Position numbers and translations under genes: made by a program. Positions 13,701 through 26,112 of a stretch of 64,000 bases of DNA are shown piece by piece. The first letter of the stretch is position 1; every line of letters begins with the position of its first letter. The stretch comes from Centropus unirufus (lineage: Eukaryota > Chordata > Aves > Cuculiformes > Centropidae): contig VYZI01000123.1 of assembly GCA_013397695.1 (NCBI GenBank), positions 1,280,961 to 1,344,960 of the forward strand, given 5' to 3'. The notes below the pieces were generated by a model that saw only the letters and a program-made list of their open reading frames with translations, searched no databases and was not told the DNA's origin.

Positions 13701-16700
13701 ACCTGTAGTGGATACTAAGTATGTTAATGAATTCTAGCTGGCCAATCAAAGAAGAGTCAAAGCTATTTTGTGTTTGTAAAATATACTAATGGAGATCGTA
13801 TATGCAATTGAAATCTGTTGCAAAATACTGTGTCTTTTCATTTCCAAACTATTTGTCTTTTAATGGGGGAGTATTTAATAATTTTTCAAAAATGAAGATA
13901 AATTTTCTAAATTACACAAATTTGCTAGCATCAGTGCTTACAAAAAATCCCCTAAGACATAAATATATATACAATTTTTTCAAAACAGGTAAAGCTTATA
14001 ACTAAAATAGAACTTAGAACAGAAATTGAAGCCAAATTTGATGAAAGCTTTACACATTTTAAGTTGACCCTAGGTGCACAACAAATAAGTGGGGACTGTT
14101 GCAAAACTCAAATGTTAAAGCAACAGAATAAAGTAGGTATAGTGCTGAGATATAGAAGAATTGTCCAAAAACACTTGGTGCAACTATAATGAATTAAATA
14201 TTCAAACTATGCTGTGTAGAATTTCCACACTTCTTTCTGCATGTTTGTTATCCTCCCATAAAAATTTTTCTCAGTGGAGAAAATAGCTTTCAGAAGAACT
14301 GTAGATTTGTAATAGAAAAACTATAAAGGCTGAGAAAAAAATGAGGCTTTTTAGTTGAATGTAGTTCTTTATGCAAGAATATCCTTTTAATTTGCATTAC
14401 TGCAACAAAATCAATATTAGGGCCACTGACAGAGATGCGATTTACTACAAGTAAAAGGATAGATTGACAGATTTGCATTCCCTAAGCACTTTCCCACAAC
14501 AGCTCTTCTGATGATGAGCCAACCTAGCAAGTTTTGGCTTGCAGTTTCGGTGGTTTGCAAACTGTTTCATTTTGAAAGTATGGGAGTTACTCAACACCAG
14601 GGGCCAAACGATGATCTGAATTGTGCTGGAGTAACACGTGATTCTCTGGTTGCTATTTTGGAACAAGCACTAATATGCATTGCTGTTTACATCAGGATCT
14701 GGTTCAGTTTCCATACGCTGTAGAAGGTGGTAAGTGGTGGAAGAATGAAAGTTAAATTTATCTAATTTGTGATAGAACTTTGAATGTGTCTGTCCTTTTC
14801 ATTAAGTCTAGGGAAAGCCTAGGGCACATATTTTATACACCTACTGAACTGCCCTATTAAGATGTGTATCTCTGCAATGGCTGTAGGAGCAGTCTGGTTA
14901 CCTAACTATCCTAGACCAAAATCTTAACCTTTATACATCTAGAACATGGCAAATAGTCCCACTCTAAGAAAATTGAGTGAAAATTGCATATTCTTCATCT
15001 ATGTCTTTGAAAGAAAATGGTCCTTTACATTCACAGCAGTTTTGCTTGTAAAGATGTTCATACTGTTTTTTTATAGACTAAAAAAATTTAAAAGATTGCT
15101 AAGCCTCAGAAGTCAATAATATCATCATGCAATAGAAAGTCTTAGAGGGTATTTTTTAAGAAAAACAAAGTGCGAAATGATGAAATCTAGTGCAAATACT
15201 GCCTTTTGCTTTATGCTGATTCTTCCCAATCAAGAGCAGTAATTGAGTTTCATCACAGAATGTACTTTTGTGGATACCAGAAATCAAGAAAATTTTTTGT
15301 TTTTCATGTGGTTGCAATTTATTGACCTTCTTTTTTTATAGAAAGCAGAGGTCAGATAAAAAATTTTCCCACAAATAAAATATTTGTAAAGCATTCTACA
15401 GCTCTCAGCGCCTAACATGGAATGACTCCATGCTACCGTAATTTTTACAGTGAGACTTGAATGAAACCTATTGGATAAGTGAGGAAGTGAAGAGCTAGTG
15501 TAGGAAAAGCTGTGTGAGCATGTCAAATGTAGGCTAGCCAGAAAAGATCTAAGGGAGGCTGGAATGTTTCTTAGGAATATACCAAGGGATTAATTACTCA
15601 CCACGGTAGGTGGGTAAGGAAAAAGAATGGTGTTGGCACAAGATAAAATTTAGATATAATTCAGTTCAGACTGCAAATTTGAAAGTTTTCAAGACCTAAA
15701 TGATGCTCTGAGACTGTTTTGGGGAGCAAGAAACCCAACTGCTGTTAAGATGAGCTTGATAACTTAAGGAGAAATGTTACGTAATGTTAGATAACAAGAA
15801 AATACACTTGGTGACCCAAGAAAAGTCTTTAAATAATAGATTTTGAAGACCATAGAGTACAGAGCACTCCTGCATTCTCTGCTTCTAATCAAAGCCATTA
15901 GTAAGTACCAATATATATATCTCAGGACACTTTCCTTCATGATAAAAAAGCATCTGAAAATATTGGAAATTGCTGAGAATCTCATTGGAATTCTCTGAGT
16001 GAGTAAATGTTCTATGATTTGCTGGAGAAAATAAAAAAAAAGATAGTATTAAGGTCTTACCTACAGTGGGAATAATTTGTTAGCTATTTTTGGCAGTCAT
16101 TCAACTGTAGGAGTAATATTGGTTACATAAATGACATTGCACATAAAACTGAAATAAACCCCACTTTTGCACCCTTTGACTCTGAGAATATCCCTGTTTA
16201 TGTTTTGGTATTTAAAATTTCTTCCAGAGCATTCAGACTACCTCATTACCTTTGGCATTTTCTTGAATCTGTGTTGTGAAGGACAGGCACAGGGTGGTGT
16301 TGAAAGTATTTGAAATTGTTTTGCACAAGTAAAGAATTCAGGTGCAACTGGAAACTAAGCTATAGTTTCAAATAATGATAGAATTTTTACTAGTACAAGA
16401 CACTAACTTCTAACTATGCAAGAAGATAATGTGCATTTATTCTGAAGATCACACGCATGCACACATGCATCCACGCTCAGACATGTGCTCTTGATCTAGC
16501 AAAATATTATCAGTTAAGATTAAGAGTCAGACTTCAGTCTGCTGTTGCAAGGGCACTTTGAGAATTTAGCTTGTCCTTAATTCACCCTGTTGTTAATATG
16601 TGGCTCAGTCCAAAACACATCCAGGCTTTCATATCAGTCAAAACATTGAACAGAGGTCTTGACAAAAGTCCATATGTACTTTGTAAGCAGAGACCATACA

Positions 16701-17587
16701 ATGGCAATGCCTAGAAGGATCACTAGATTCCTTTTACCAAATATGAGACTAGTAATGTTAGTCTAGTTTTTGTTTTTCCTTCCCACACTAGATATTATTA
16801 TTAGCTACGTGTGATAATTAGTGACTAGTGAGGTGTTAATTTACTATTGCTGAGCATACTGAAGGTTTGTCTTTAAGGGCAATAGCCATGGCTACGATGG
16901 TTGTCCTTCTGTTTTAAAAAGCATCTCAATTGTGTACACGCTGTTCCCTCTATGTTGATAACATTCTTGGATCAAACAGTTATACTCTGTTGAATCCTGT
17001 TGTAATGGTCTGAACTGTTTTCCCCAGATGTCTGTCTCCCTTCTCTGCCAAATATTGCCCTGTTAAAAAATCAACAGAATATAGTGTTTGCCTGCTTAAA
17101 GATACTATCCCACAGCAGTGGTCAAATCTATGGTTATTAGAGACTTAAGATAATAAATTTGGCTTTTGATTGTAGCTGGATTTATTAAAGGACTTTTATT
17201 TAATTCTTCCATGTCTTTTTCAAAGACAGTAGTTTCTCAGAAGGTGATATGATAGTCAGTTTGGAGAGCAATGCCTAAAATTATTAAAGCAAGATTTAAC
17301 ATAAATTATCTGTGAAAGACCTTGAATGAAAAACAGAAAATACTCTAGTCTGTTCCTTAGTTATTTTATTAGTCTGTTATCTATGTTAAATTTATCAGTA
17401 TGTGAATGGTTTACATTTACTGATAACACTCTTAAGGAAGGACTTTCAAAGATACAGATATAAGAGAAAACCCATGTTTTAAGTTTGTGGTATGTTCATC
17501 TGACTGGAAAAGTAAAACAATCCCAAAATACTTATTTCATCCATTACAACTAAAGAAGATAATTAGCATTTTCAATAAATGAGTTTA
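10718..17587. other. AT-rich non-coding DNA, no gene seen
   Basis: All open frames are under 85 codons and none has a recognisable domain. Simple repeats include a TG run at 11416-11430 and a CA-type run around 16450-16476. A block open on both strands lies at 14445-14723. No LINE, LTR or RNA gene could be named here. Confidence 0.6.
11416..11430. repeat. Short (TG)n microsatellite
   Basis: A run of alternating T and G, preceded by a short TA-rich stretch and followed by a degenerate 'catgtgagcatttgtg'. It is an ordinary vertebrate dinucleotide repeat. Confidence 0.9.
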
Positions 17588-18280
17588 ATCGTGAGATAGT
17601 TTACGTTGGAAGAGGCCTCAGGAGCTCTGTTGTCCAACCTCCTGCTCAAAACAGGGTTGACTTAAGTTAGACAAGGTAGTGCAGGGTTTTATACGTTTGG
17701 GTTCTGAAAACCTCCAAGGGTAGACAGAGCCTTCATAGCATCTCTGGGCAGCCTGACTGCCCTTGTGGGGAAAAAAAATCTTCTCGTACATTGTCGGAAT
17801 CTCTCTTTTTTTCAGTTGATGCTTATTGCTTCTTGTCTTCCCACCACGTGTCATCGTGAGGAGTCTGTTTATGTCTTCTCAGTAACCTACTTTTAGGTAC
17901 TGGCAGGCTGCAATTAGCTGCCCAAAAAGCCACCTCTTCTCTCAAATGGACTAGCCCAGCTTCCTCAGCCTCTCCTCACAGAGCAAGTGCTTCAGGTCCC
18001 AAACATCTTGTCATCCTACTGAACTCAGCTTGCCGTTTACTAAGATACGTTTCCACTTCCCAGCCAGTCCATTCTCTGCCCGTTCTCATTGCAAAAAGGA
18101 TCATCCTTCCAATGTGCTGGAATTTGCATTTGTCCTTGTTGAATTTCATTAAGTTTCTCTTGGTTCATTCCTTCAACAAATCTAGGTCCTTCTGGATGAC
18201 AGCCTTGCCTTCAGGCATATAAGCTTTTCCTCAACTTGGTGTCATCTGCAAACATTACAAGAGTGCACGACAGTACCTCC
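17588..18280 (-). mobile_element. CR1 LINE fragment, about 690 bp, 3' part
   Basis: Read on the plus strand, this is the reverse complement of CR1. It opens with the decayed 3' terminus ('gtttacgttggaagaggcct'), then the 'ccaacctcctgctcaaaaca' and 'catctctgggcagcct' blocks, the 'tactggcaggctgcaattag' block, and 'agcttcctcagcctctcctc'. Further in come the 'ccttgttgaatttcattaag' block and 'cttggtgtcatctgcaaaca', both typical of longer CR1 copies. It is the longest CR1 remnant in the window. Numerous substitutions and small indels, and no intact reading frame, show an old insertion. The inner boundary (18280) is approximate because similarity fades gradually. Confidence 0.88.
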
Positions 18281-18536
18281 TTTTTGCTCATTTTTCCCAG
18301 GATTAATTCCCCCCTTGAAAGTTCTAGGAGATTACAGGGACCAGGCACAGCAGAACTGGGTATGACATGGTAATTGTTTGCCAAGATTTAACTCTGCTTT
18401 AATTTTGTTGTTTTAGTTAATACAATAAAAAGATGAAATTTTATACAAATGTGTGGATGGCATTAATATTCATGTGATATGGTTCTAGAATGGTTTAAAA
18501 CCATCACATTTATCTGGTCTGGGACTTTTCTGTGTT

Positions 18537-18811
18537 AGCCACATAAATAGCATTTTCAGAAGCAATTCCTGAGCACAAGGCAGAAATTTGCATTGACCTG
18601 TTGGACTGTTTGCAGCAGGCAGTTTGCATGCAGCCATTTTACAGGGGGGGCTAAGAGAGGTTGCTGGTCTCTTGGTCATAGTCTGCCAGCTACCTTCAGT
18701 GCAGAGAAAGGTTTCTGCATATTTGTACTTTGCTTGTATGGATAGCTAAGTTAGATTAGTGAGCTTTGATTAACAAATTGGAGAGGATAAAAAAAAAAGA
18801 AAAAATTTGAA
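18537..18811 (+). repeat. Unclassified dispersed element, copy A
   Basis: This stretch aligns along its whole length with 22255-22525. Shared landmarks in order are aaatagcatttt, ggcagaaatttgcat (containing the octamer ATTTGCAT at 18586-18593), gcagcaggcagtttgcatg, a G-run followed by gctaagag, ttgctggtctcttgg, agccagct-like sequence, cagagaaaggt, tttgcttgtat and an A-rich tail. By eye about three quarters or more of positions agree. The shared start and A-rich end suggest copies of one interspersed family and not a large local duplication. I cannot name the family; strand is given as the orientation with the A-rich end on the right. Confidence 0.75.
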
Positions 18812-21800
18812 CACATATATGCGAATGCAGAGGAAGTGTAAAAATAAGAATATGTGGACTTAATGGTCGGAAAGAACCTCTGTAATTGTTTAGAAGTCCT
18901 CTTTGAAACACATGCTTTGAATGCTGCTTAGTAATTTATTAGCTCTACCTTTGTTTTCCAGTACAGTTGTAATGTGGTTTTTGGTGTTAGAAAAATTAAA
19001 AGTATCATTAGACTAACTTTTCAAAGAAACTGGAAGGAGGTTTTAAATGTCTGTATTGACAAGTCTAGCCACTTACATGTAAGAGATTTCACTACCATAT
19101 TCTGTAATCAGTGTCCAGAATTAAACATTGACTGAAAACAGGTAGGGTGATCTGGCGCTCACTGATGTTACCATCACCTTCAAGAGGCTTCTCTTCACTG
19201 TGACCAGCATTCTGAAGAAGTGAGGTTGACTTTTCTTAATCCTGAAGTTAAATGTTTCCCATTTAATCAACATTCCTCTTGTAATGTAAGAAGATGGCTC
19301 AAAGCAAACAAAATAACCTCTGGTATATTCAGAGCTTGAGTATTTTCTTAATTAGAGTACTCTATTTCAGCAACAACCCTGGAACCTTGTCAGGCTCCCC
19401 TGCTGGGATGCGCATGAGGTGCATGTGATTTACAATAATCTCTTAGCAACAACATTTCTATGAATTGATAAATTACTGCATATTTATACTGCTTAAAAAT
19501 TATATCCTTTGACAGTTCGCTGTAGGAAATGTCTCAGCAAGAAGCAGAAACACAGTACTGAAAAATGGAATGTAGTTTCAAACCAAAGCAGAGCAATTTT
19601 TTCAGTCTCAGCACTAAAGAGGTAAGCTATAGTAGGTATAAAAGCCTTTTTGAGCAGCATACATTAACCATTGCAACACCCAATTACTGTTACTGCTGTG
19701 TAAGTATAAATAACCTGCAGCAGTCAGTATGGCCTAAATGGTGAACAGATCCTGTAGGCAGAACACCAAAAGATGTTAAAAATAGGCCAGACTTACAGCT
19801 TTTATGATGTCAAGAAAAGTGGCTGGAACAAAAGATACTCTTGTCTGGCTTTATTAAGAGTTAGATTGATCTTCCTATGGCCAACTCTAATTGTTCAACA
19901 GGCCTAAAAACTCAAAAGTTCTAGAAAATGGAAGTAGAGCTTGGGTGGTTTCAGAGAAATGGTTGTCAATTAGAGGCTGCCAGTGCCCCCTACCCCAATC
20001 CATCCCTGATATCCAAGTGTTGTGAGGGAGACAAGCTTCTTCCTCTGCTTAAGATACCAACAGTTTGCCACCAAAACATTCATGAAGCTGAAAACAACAA
20101 CTTTTTGCTCTTGGAGAACCCATAGCTATTATTTTAAACTTGCTGGCAAATACCTGGTACAACCTCCCAAAGGGATAATCATCCTAGTCCAAAGCGCCAC
20201 TAAACATAGGAACTTAGGGTTTGCTCTTCACAGCAGAGAAAAGCAGGAACTTAATCCTAGGAGTCTATGGGATATAGAAAATCACATACCAAGTGGTCCT
20301 GAAAACGTAGGTGAGCTGGTATACGTAATGGTCTTTAGCCCCTGGGGCCACCTGATGAGTCATTGTTTCTAATAACAGAATGAATCTGAACACATGGAAT
20401 GAAGAAACGGCCCTTCCACTCTTCAGCTGTGCCTTTTGCCAGACGAGATGAACTGCCTCATTTGCAAAAAGAAATAAAGGCAAAAGATAAGGAGTTCATT
20501 CCTGAAGATAACTATTCAAAGCCAATGACAAAGGTTAAATAGGGAACATATATATCCTGACTTGCAGACTACTTATCCCATGCTTGGTGCTGCCTGACAT
20601 GATCCCTCTGATCTGTTTGTTTTTGAAGATCACTCCTGCACCTTTGTCTTGTGAGAGGTTAACAGGTACTTACTTTTGTATCAGTGGCTGAGTAAAACTT
20701 AAGGGCGTAGTACTGAGGCAGTCAGCCTGTTGATAGAGTGTCAGAGCAAAATACTTCCAGAGATAATGTAAGTTGCAGATGCATTGTCTAACAAAGATAA
20801 GAAATTAACCTGCCAGGGATTTATCTGAGGCCTTCAGGGAAGTCATCCACCACTTGTGAAAATCCTTTTGCCCCCCAGATACTGTTTTAAACAGCCAAAC
20901 TATCCATATGCCCTTGAGCTTTGTGATAATACTCTTGGGTGCACTGACAGTGACTGCTGAAGTTAGAAATGATCAAAATATCTCATCTGCCACTTAAGAG
21001 CAGCAGCAAATGTTTTTGGCTTTCAAAGGGTAAGGGAACTCTGTAGTGAAGATTGTTAGCTTGTTTTGTTGTCTTTTTTCCCCTTTCAGATATTTATTGC
21101 TTCATATTTGAGTTGATTTGACTAGAAATTTTCTACCTTAGAAAAACTATTTACACAGGGTTATTATTTTCCTACACAAGGATCTTGATTGATCCAGAGG
21201 CAGAGCAAAGGGAAGATGTAGTAAACTGTCTTCTTCAGTCAGTGATACGGCCTCAAGCCTTCCCAGAGATGAGGTTATGCCCACAGGGACTCTTGTGGTC
21301 TGAACCTTTCCACTAATTATTTCAAAGTTTATTTTCTGTAGCCACTTACAGTCAAAATTAGTTAGAAAATAGAAAGCTTGCATTATCAGGTGCAAACATT
21401 TAACATGGGTTTTTCCCTTGACAGCAAGCAATAGCGTGCAGGTAATGTACTTCTGAGCAAGGACTACAAGTGACATTTATTTTGGCTCTCTACCTTATTC
21501 ATTGTGTTTACACCATTGTAAGTCACTGAATACTAAACTCTTCCTTCAAATAATAGGTGGCAGGAAGGGTGTGTACCGTGACGGACACATAGAAAAAGAC
21601 CTTGAACAGTCCAGTCCTGAGGCAGCCCTGGGAAGGATCCCTGCTGTACCTGTTGGAAGGGCAGAGTTCCCAGTACTGGCAGGCTAGCACATTGTGCTGC
21701 GTCCTGGGGAGAGGTGCACTGGACTGCAAGTCTTCCAAAATCACACTTTATGTAGTATTGCTGACTCTAATCAACGTGCACAGTCCCTAGGCAAAGTGTC

Positions 21801-22254
21801 TTGTTGCTGTGGTGCTCCTACTTAAGAAATAAACAAGCAGTTCAGGCAACATGATCCCATAACTTTTCTCCCTGTAGAAGTAGCAGAGGTTAGTAGGTGC
21901 CTCTGAAAAGTGATCCAGAAGATGTGAGAAAAATGCCAATCACTTTAACTCTATAAGTTATATTTTGGCAGTTCAGTGGAGGCAATTTCCTGCTTTCACT
22001 TCTTGATATTAGATGCTGTAGCAGCTATTTAAATTTAATTAAATTACTGTATAGCTCGATGTTTTCTTAAAGTGTCCAACATCAAGGATTTTGCCAGGCT
22101 CTTCTACTGGGGAAAAAGGCTAAAATGAAGACCCTAAGCCTGAGGCTGCAGCCACACTAGTACATCAGACAGTCTTGGGAAATATTCCCAGACCCTAGAA
22201 GTCAAATTTTCTACATCATTAAATTGCTAGAACAGTCCACAGCATGGTTTTGGC
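18812..22254. other. Non-coding DNA between the two copies of the unclassified element
   Basis: Open frames here reach 116 codons (20022-20372 plus), with overlapping frames on the opposite strand (20265-20483). A less AT-rich block at about 21545-21745 is open on both strands. None has a recognisable domain. No further repeat family could be named. Confidence 0.55.
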
Positions 22255-22525
22255 TCGAGCTAAATAGCATTTTCCAAAGCAGCTCCTGCACAGGGCAGAA
22301 ATTTGCATGGGCCAGTCAGATTGTTCGCAGCAGGCAGTTTGCATGTAGCGTCTTCATATGGGGGGGCTAAGAGGTGTTGCTGGTCTCTTGGCCATTGTCA
22401 GCCAGCTGTCTTCAGGGCCAGAGAAAGGTCTCTGTATATTTGCTTTGCTTGTATACAGAGATAATTTAGATCAGTTAGCCTTAGTTACCAAATTGAAGAG
22501 AAAAAAAAAAAAGGACACATTTGAA
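22255..22525 (+). repeat. Unclassified dispersed element, copy B
   Basis: This is the partner of 18537-18811, in the same orientation and about 3.7 kb away. It keeps the octamer ATTTGCAT (22301-22308), the gcagcaggcagtttgcatg block, the G-run with gctaagag, ttgctggtctcttgg, the cagagaaaggt block and a run of A near its end (22500-22512). Flanking sequence on the left does not align with copy A, which argues for independent insertion of one repeat family. No coding potential is evident. Confidence 0.75.
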
Positions 22526-23257
22526 GCTTAGATAAGCATGAGGGTAATTTATTGCCATTTGTAATAAATGGTGATCTATGCTAGTTCCTATCAGAAACAT
22601 TGTTCAGGAGCAACACAGTAACCAGCCACATTCCATCGTCTCTAAATGCATGCAATAATGGACTTGTACATATTAATGATGAAGATATTGATGAGACTAG
22701 GGCCTTCACCACAAGTGGCAGCTTGCAGTCCGAGTTGGTATATTCGGTACAAACAATCTTCATGTAACCACACGTCTGAAATAATCTATAGATAACAATT
22801 ATTTTTTCCAAGCTATCTGCCCATATGCATGGATAGAACTAATGAATAGACTTGAATGCAAGACTTCCTATGATGTAATTATAAACAGATCCTTCTGTCT
22901 TTAAAATACAACCTTAGTATAAATACAATTTTCTGTACTCTGGCAGTGATTCAGGCACTGTACATCAATAGTTGTACTTAATTTTTGCTTTGTAGAATGA
23001 CTGCTTGCATTTTTCTTGAGTTATGGGATTTTGTTTTTCACCCAGTAGTGAGATTTATTCTGCCTTAACAATATGAAAGAACCTTGTCTTTGCAAATAGG
23101 TGACTGCAGGAATTACAAACCTTCTAAGTGGAACTAGATATTGAAATGAATCAAAGCCATTTCTACTAATGCAGTGTTAGTGTAAATCCTCCACCAACTG
23201 TAATCAGAAAGAATTTTGCCATGGATTGCAATGCTTGAAGGATCAGACCTTTAGTAA

Positions 23258-23283
23258 AATAATAATAATCATCATCATCATCC
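23258..23283. repeat. Compound trinucleotide repeat (AAT)n(ATC)n
   Basis: Four AAT-type units run directly into four ATC-type units without a spacer. It is an ordinary compound microsatellite. Confidence 0.92.
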
Positions 23284-23489
23284 ATGGTTTTCATTCATCA
23301 GTTGCTAACTAATTATAGACAAGAGAAGTAATAGATGTGAAGCAAAGTCAATGGGTTTAATGTGACAGCTAGTCATTACTGAGGAATTTGTTCTTATTAA
23401 ATCTGTCCAGAATTCCAAGAAACCCGTGGAGAGTTTTCATAAAAGTTCCTAAAGTTTTCAGTGTTGATTTTTCTTAATTAGCAAAAATA

Positions 23490-23612
23490 AATACAGTACA
23501 ATTGAATGCAATGAAATGTAATACAATGCAGTGCAATATGATGCAATACAATATGGTAGAATACAATGCAATGCAATATAATATCATACAATACAGTGCA
23601 ATGCAATACAAA
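23490..23612. repeat. Degenerate CAATA/CAATG pentanucleotide satellite
   Basis: About 120 bases are built from interspersed units of aatac, aatgc, aatat and agtgc. The units have drifted so that two variants, caata and caatg, alternate irregularly. This fits an old pentanucleotide microsatellite that expanded and then mutated. Confidence 0.88.
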
Positions 23613-24341
23613 ATTTAGGCCACATAAGTTTCTACTTGATCAGTCCGATGGTATTTCTGAATTAGTGGGAGTGTTTCTACACCATCTTTGAGGTTTCCTT
23701 TGATTCAAACTGGCTTGAGAATCACTCAAAAAACCTAACTGTAAAGACTTTCTTAGCGTAGGAAAATTAATGCCACTCTGATGGCATAAGTCTCCCAGAT
23801 CTGCATGTGAATCTTTCCCCCCTTTTCATGTGCAAAACTGAACCTAACAGCCTGTAGAAAACCTCTTTCTTCCCGTTCTTGGTGTTTGTAGTTGTCTCCT
23901 GGAGAGTAGTCTGACTTCTTTTCTGCAGGATAATGATCCATCTGGTACAGGCATATAATGGAGGTATATATAATTTCATATCCCATCATCCAGGTTTGGG
24001 GGCAGAAAAGTTAATGTGCTTCTCAGCAAAGCTGGCATTTTTTGTTAGTTTTATTTTACTAGGCAGTTTAGAAGTGGGGAAGTCTTGATAAACTGGTAAT
24101 GTTAAAAGCTTGCATGGATCCACAGCTCCAGTTTGAGGAAAAAGAGTCTATTCCCACACTTTTGTGTGAATAAGTTCTATTTACACCAAAAATGCTGCAG
24201 GAACAAAAAGATAAGGAGCTATTTATTATCCATTGCTGTTTATTAAGGAAGGATGATGGAACTAAGTTAAACATGGATCATGTATGCTCATGACATGTTG
24301 TATATCCACAAAGTCTCTTTATCATGTCTCTTTAATATTTC

Positions 24342-24396
24342 ACATATATGTGTGTGTGTCTATATATACATGCATATATGTATATATAAAATATAT
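24342..24396. repeat. TA/TG dinucleotide microsatellite
   Basis: Alternating purine-pyrimidine sequence with a central TG run and flanking TA runs, broken by acatgcat. Alternating sequence of this kind is variable in length between individuals. Confidence 0.9.
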
Positions 24397-25959
24397 CCCA
24401 CAGCTGTTGATTATGCTTCACTTCAGAAACAATTACTGGTTTTGATTAGATGCATCTGTTAATTTCTGTTTTTTTTCTTTAGTACTTCTTTCCATACTTC
24501 AGGAATGCTGAAGGACTTTTGTCTAGTTTGGGACTGCATTCACTGAAAGGGAGATTTATCACACATGGGGCAGAAGTTTGTTATAAGGTGGAAAGAGAAA
24601 ATTTATAGTACTGCTTGCATCATAACAGCCCCCATTTTAAGTAATGCTTTCTCAGGAAACTCTTTTGAAGAAAAATTACAGAAATGTTACACAAAGTTTC
24701 AAAACATTGTTCATATTTTTCTGTTCTATTATCATCATCTGTTCTGCATTATCTGACAAACCACTTGGATCACTCCTGATCTCTGTGCATGGATTCTTAA
24801 TGGACAATCTTCATGCAGATGACAAATGTCTCCTACCTTGCTTGCAGACTGTGTGATTTTTCATGAAGTTTGTCTTTATGCTTGGTGTCATAATTTCTAA
24901 ATATGAATGGGGAAATCTTAAGTTAACCGTGGTTTCCAGAAATACAGTTTGCACTGAGTTTTTTATCAAGTCAGCCGGATAATCAGATGAAAGTGCATTA
25001 AAAGGAAGTAAAATATATAGGAAGATCATTAAAAATTGAATAGTATCACCAAAAAATGCACTACACACCTGAAATTAGCTACAGCTTATATGGATTTTAA
25101 TGACAGAACAACATGTTGACTAACAAACAGAAGAACACTGTCTTGCAACACATTGTACAGGTATTTCTGTGAAATAGAACAGGGGAAAGAAAATATTGGA
25201 TTAACTTTGGTGCCTGTTTACACTCAGACTGTGCAATTTAAATCATGACCTACAATACAGAGATACCAGATGATTCACTATGTCAATAAATAACAAGAGA
25301 GACTTTTATTTCTCTATCATGAGAGAAGTATTCAAGTGCTGCCCCGGAAGAGCTCTTCAATTCTGATATCAGTTAGTGATTTCAGGTGTTTTCTTTCAGA
25401 ACAGGGCTTATATACAAGCAGAATCTTGTAATAATTATGCTTGACAAGTATGACATGTTTCAAGTGTGCTAAAATAAAACTAACCCTCTCTCAAGAAAAA
25501 TAATCTTTCTTGAATACAATCTTTTTAGCCTCAAATTCGTCCTCAAGAGAAGTAAGATTCTTACCATTATTTCTTCTGTGATTGCCGGAGTAGCTCTGCT
25601 TTTAGAATCTGAGTCAAACTGGCTCTGAAAATGAATGATCCTGTCTTGTTTAAGTAGCTCACATTGCTGTTTCAAATGTACGCTTATAGAAAAAGAGGGT
25701 TTGATTTCTTTGATCTCTCACTGCCACTTCTTGAGCTTTATATTAAGTTAAAGAAGATGATGAGACATATTATGAGCTTTTAGGTATAGTCTGTCATTGT
25801 TAGCACCATGAAGCATTAAAACAACTAGTAAAATCATCTGAAGTCTGAAACCTGAAACTGTGCATTTAATAGCATATAGGAAAGCTTAATTTCCTTTGAG
25901 GTGTTACAGTATTTTGTTTTTACCATGCAAACTTCTGTGATAACATGATGCTAATATGA

Positions 25960-26112
25960 TAGTTGAGATTGGCAGAGGACTCTGGAAGTCATCTTCACCA
26001 GACCCTCTGCTGAAGCAGCATTGCTTGTAGTCAGTTGCTCAGGTCCTTGTCCAGAAATCTTCTGAAAAGCTGCAGAGATAGAGACTCCACAACATCTCTG
26101 GGCAACTTGTGA
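25960..26112 (-). mobile_element. CR1 LINE 3' fragment, old
   Basis: The plus strand reads as reverse-complement CR1: 'ggactctggaagtcatcttc', 'agaccctctgctgaagcagc', 'gttgctcaggtccttgtcca' and 'actccacaacatctctgggc', in the order of the family. The octamer terminus has been lost or decayed. The frame called on the minus strand here (25951-26244) is not the CR1 polymerase in usable form and has no independent support. Confidence 0.8.

Larger units (their letters stand above)
22526..25959. other. AT-rich non-coding DNA with several microsatellites
   Basis: Simple repeats at 23258-23283, 23490-23612 and 24342-24396 are listed separately. Open frames are all under 86 codons and have no recognisable features. 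No gene or named transposon is seen. Confidence 0.6.
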
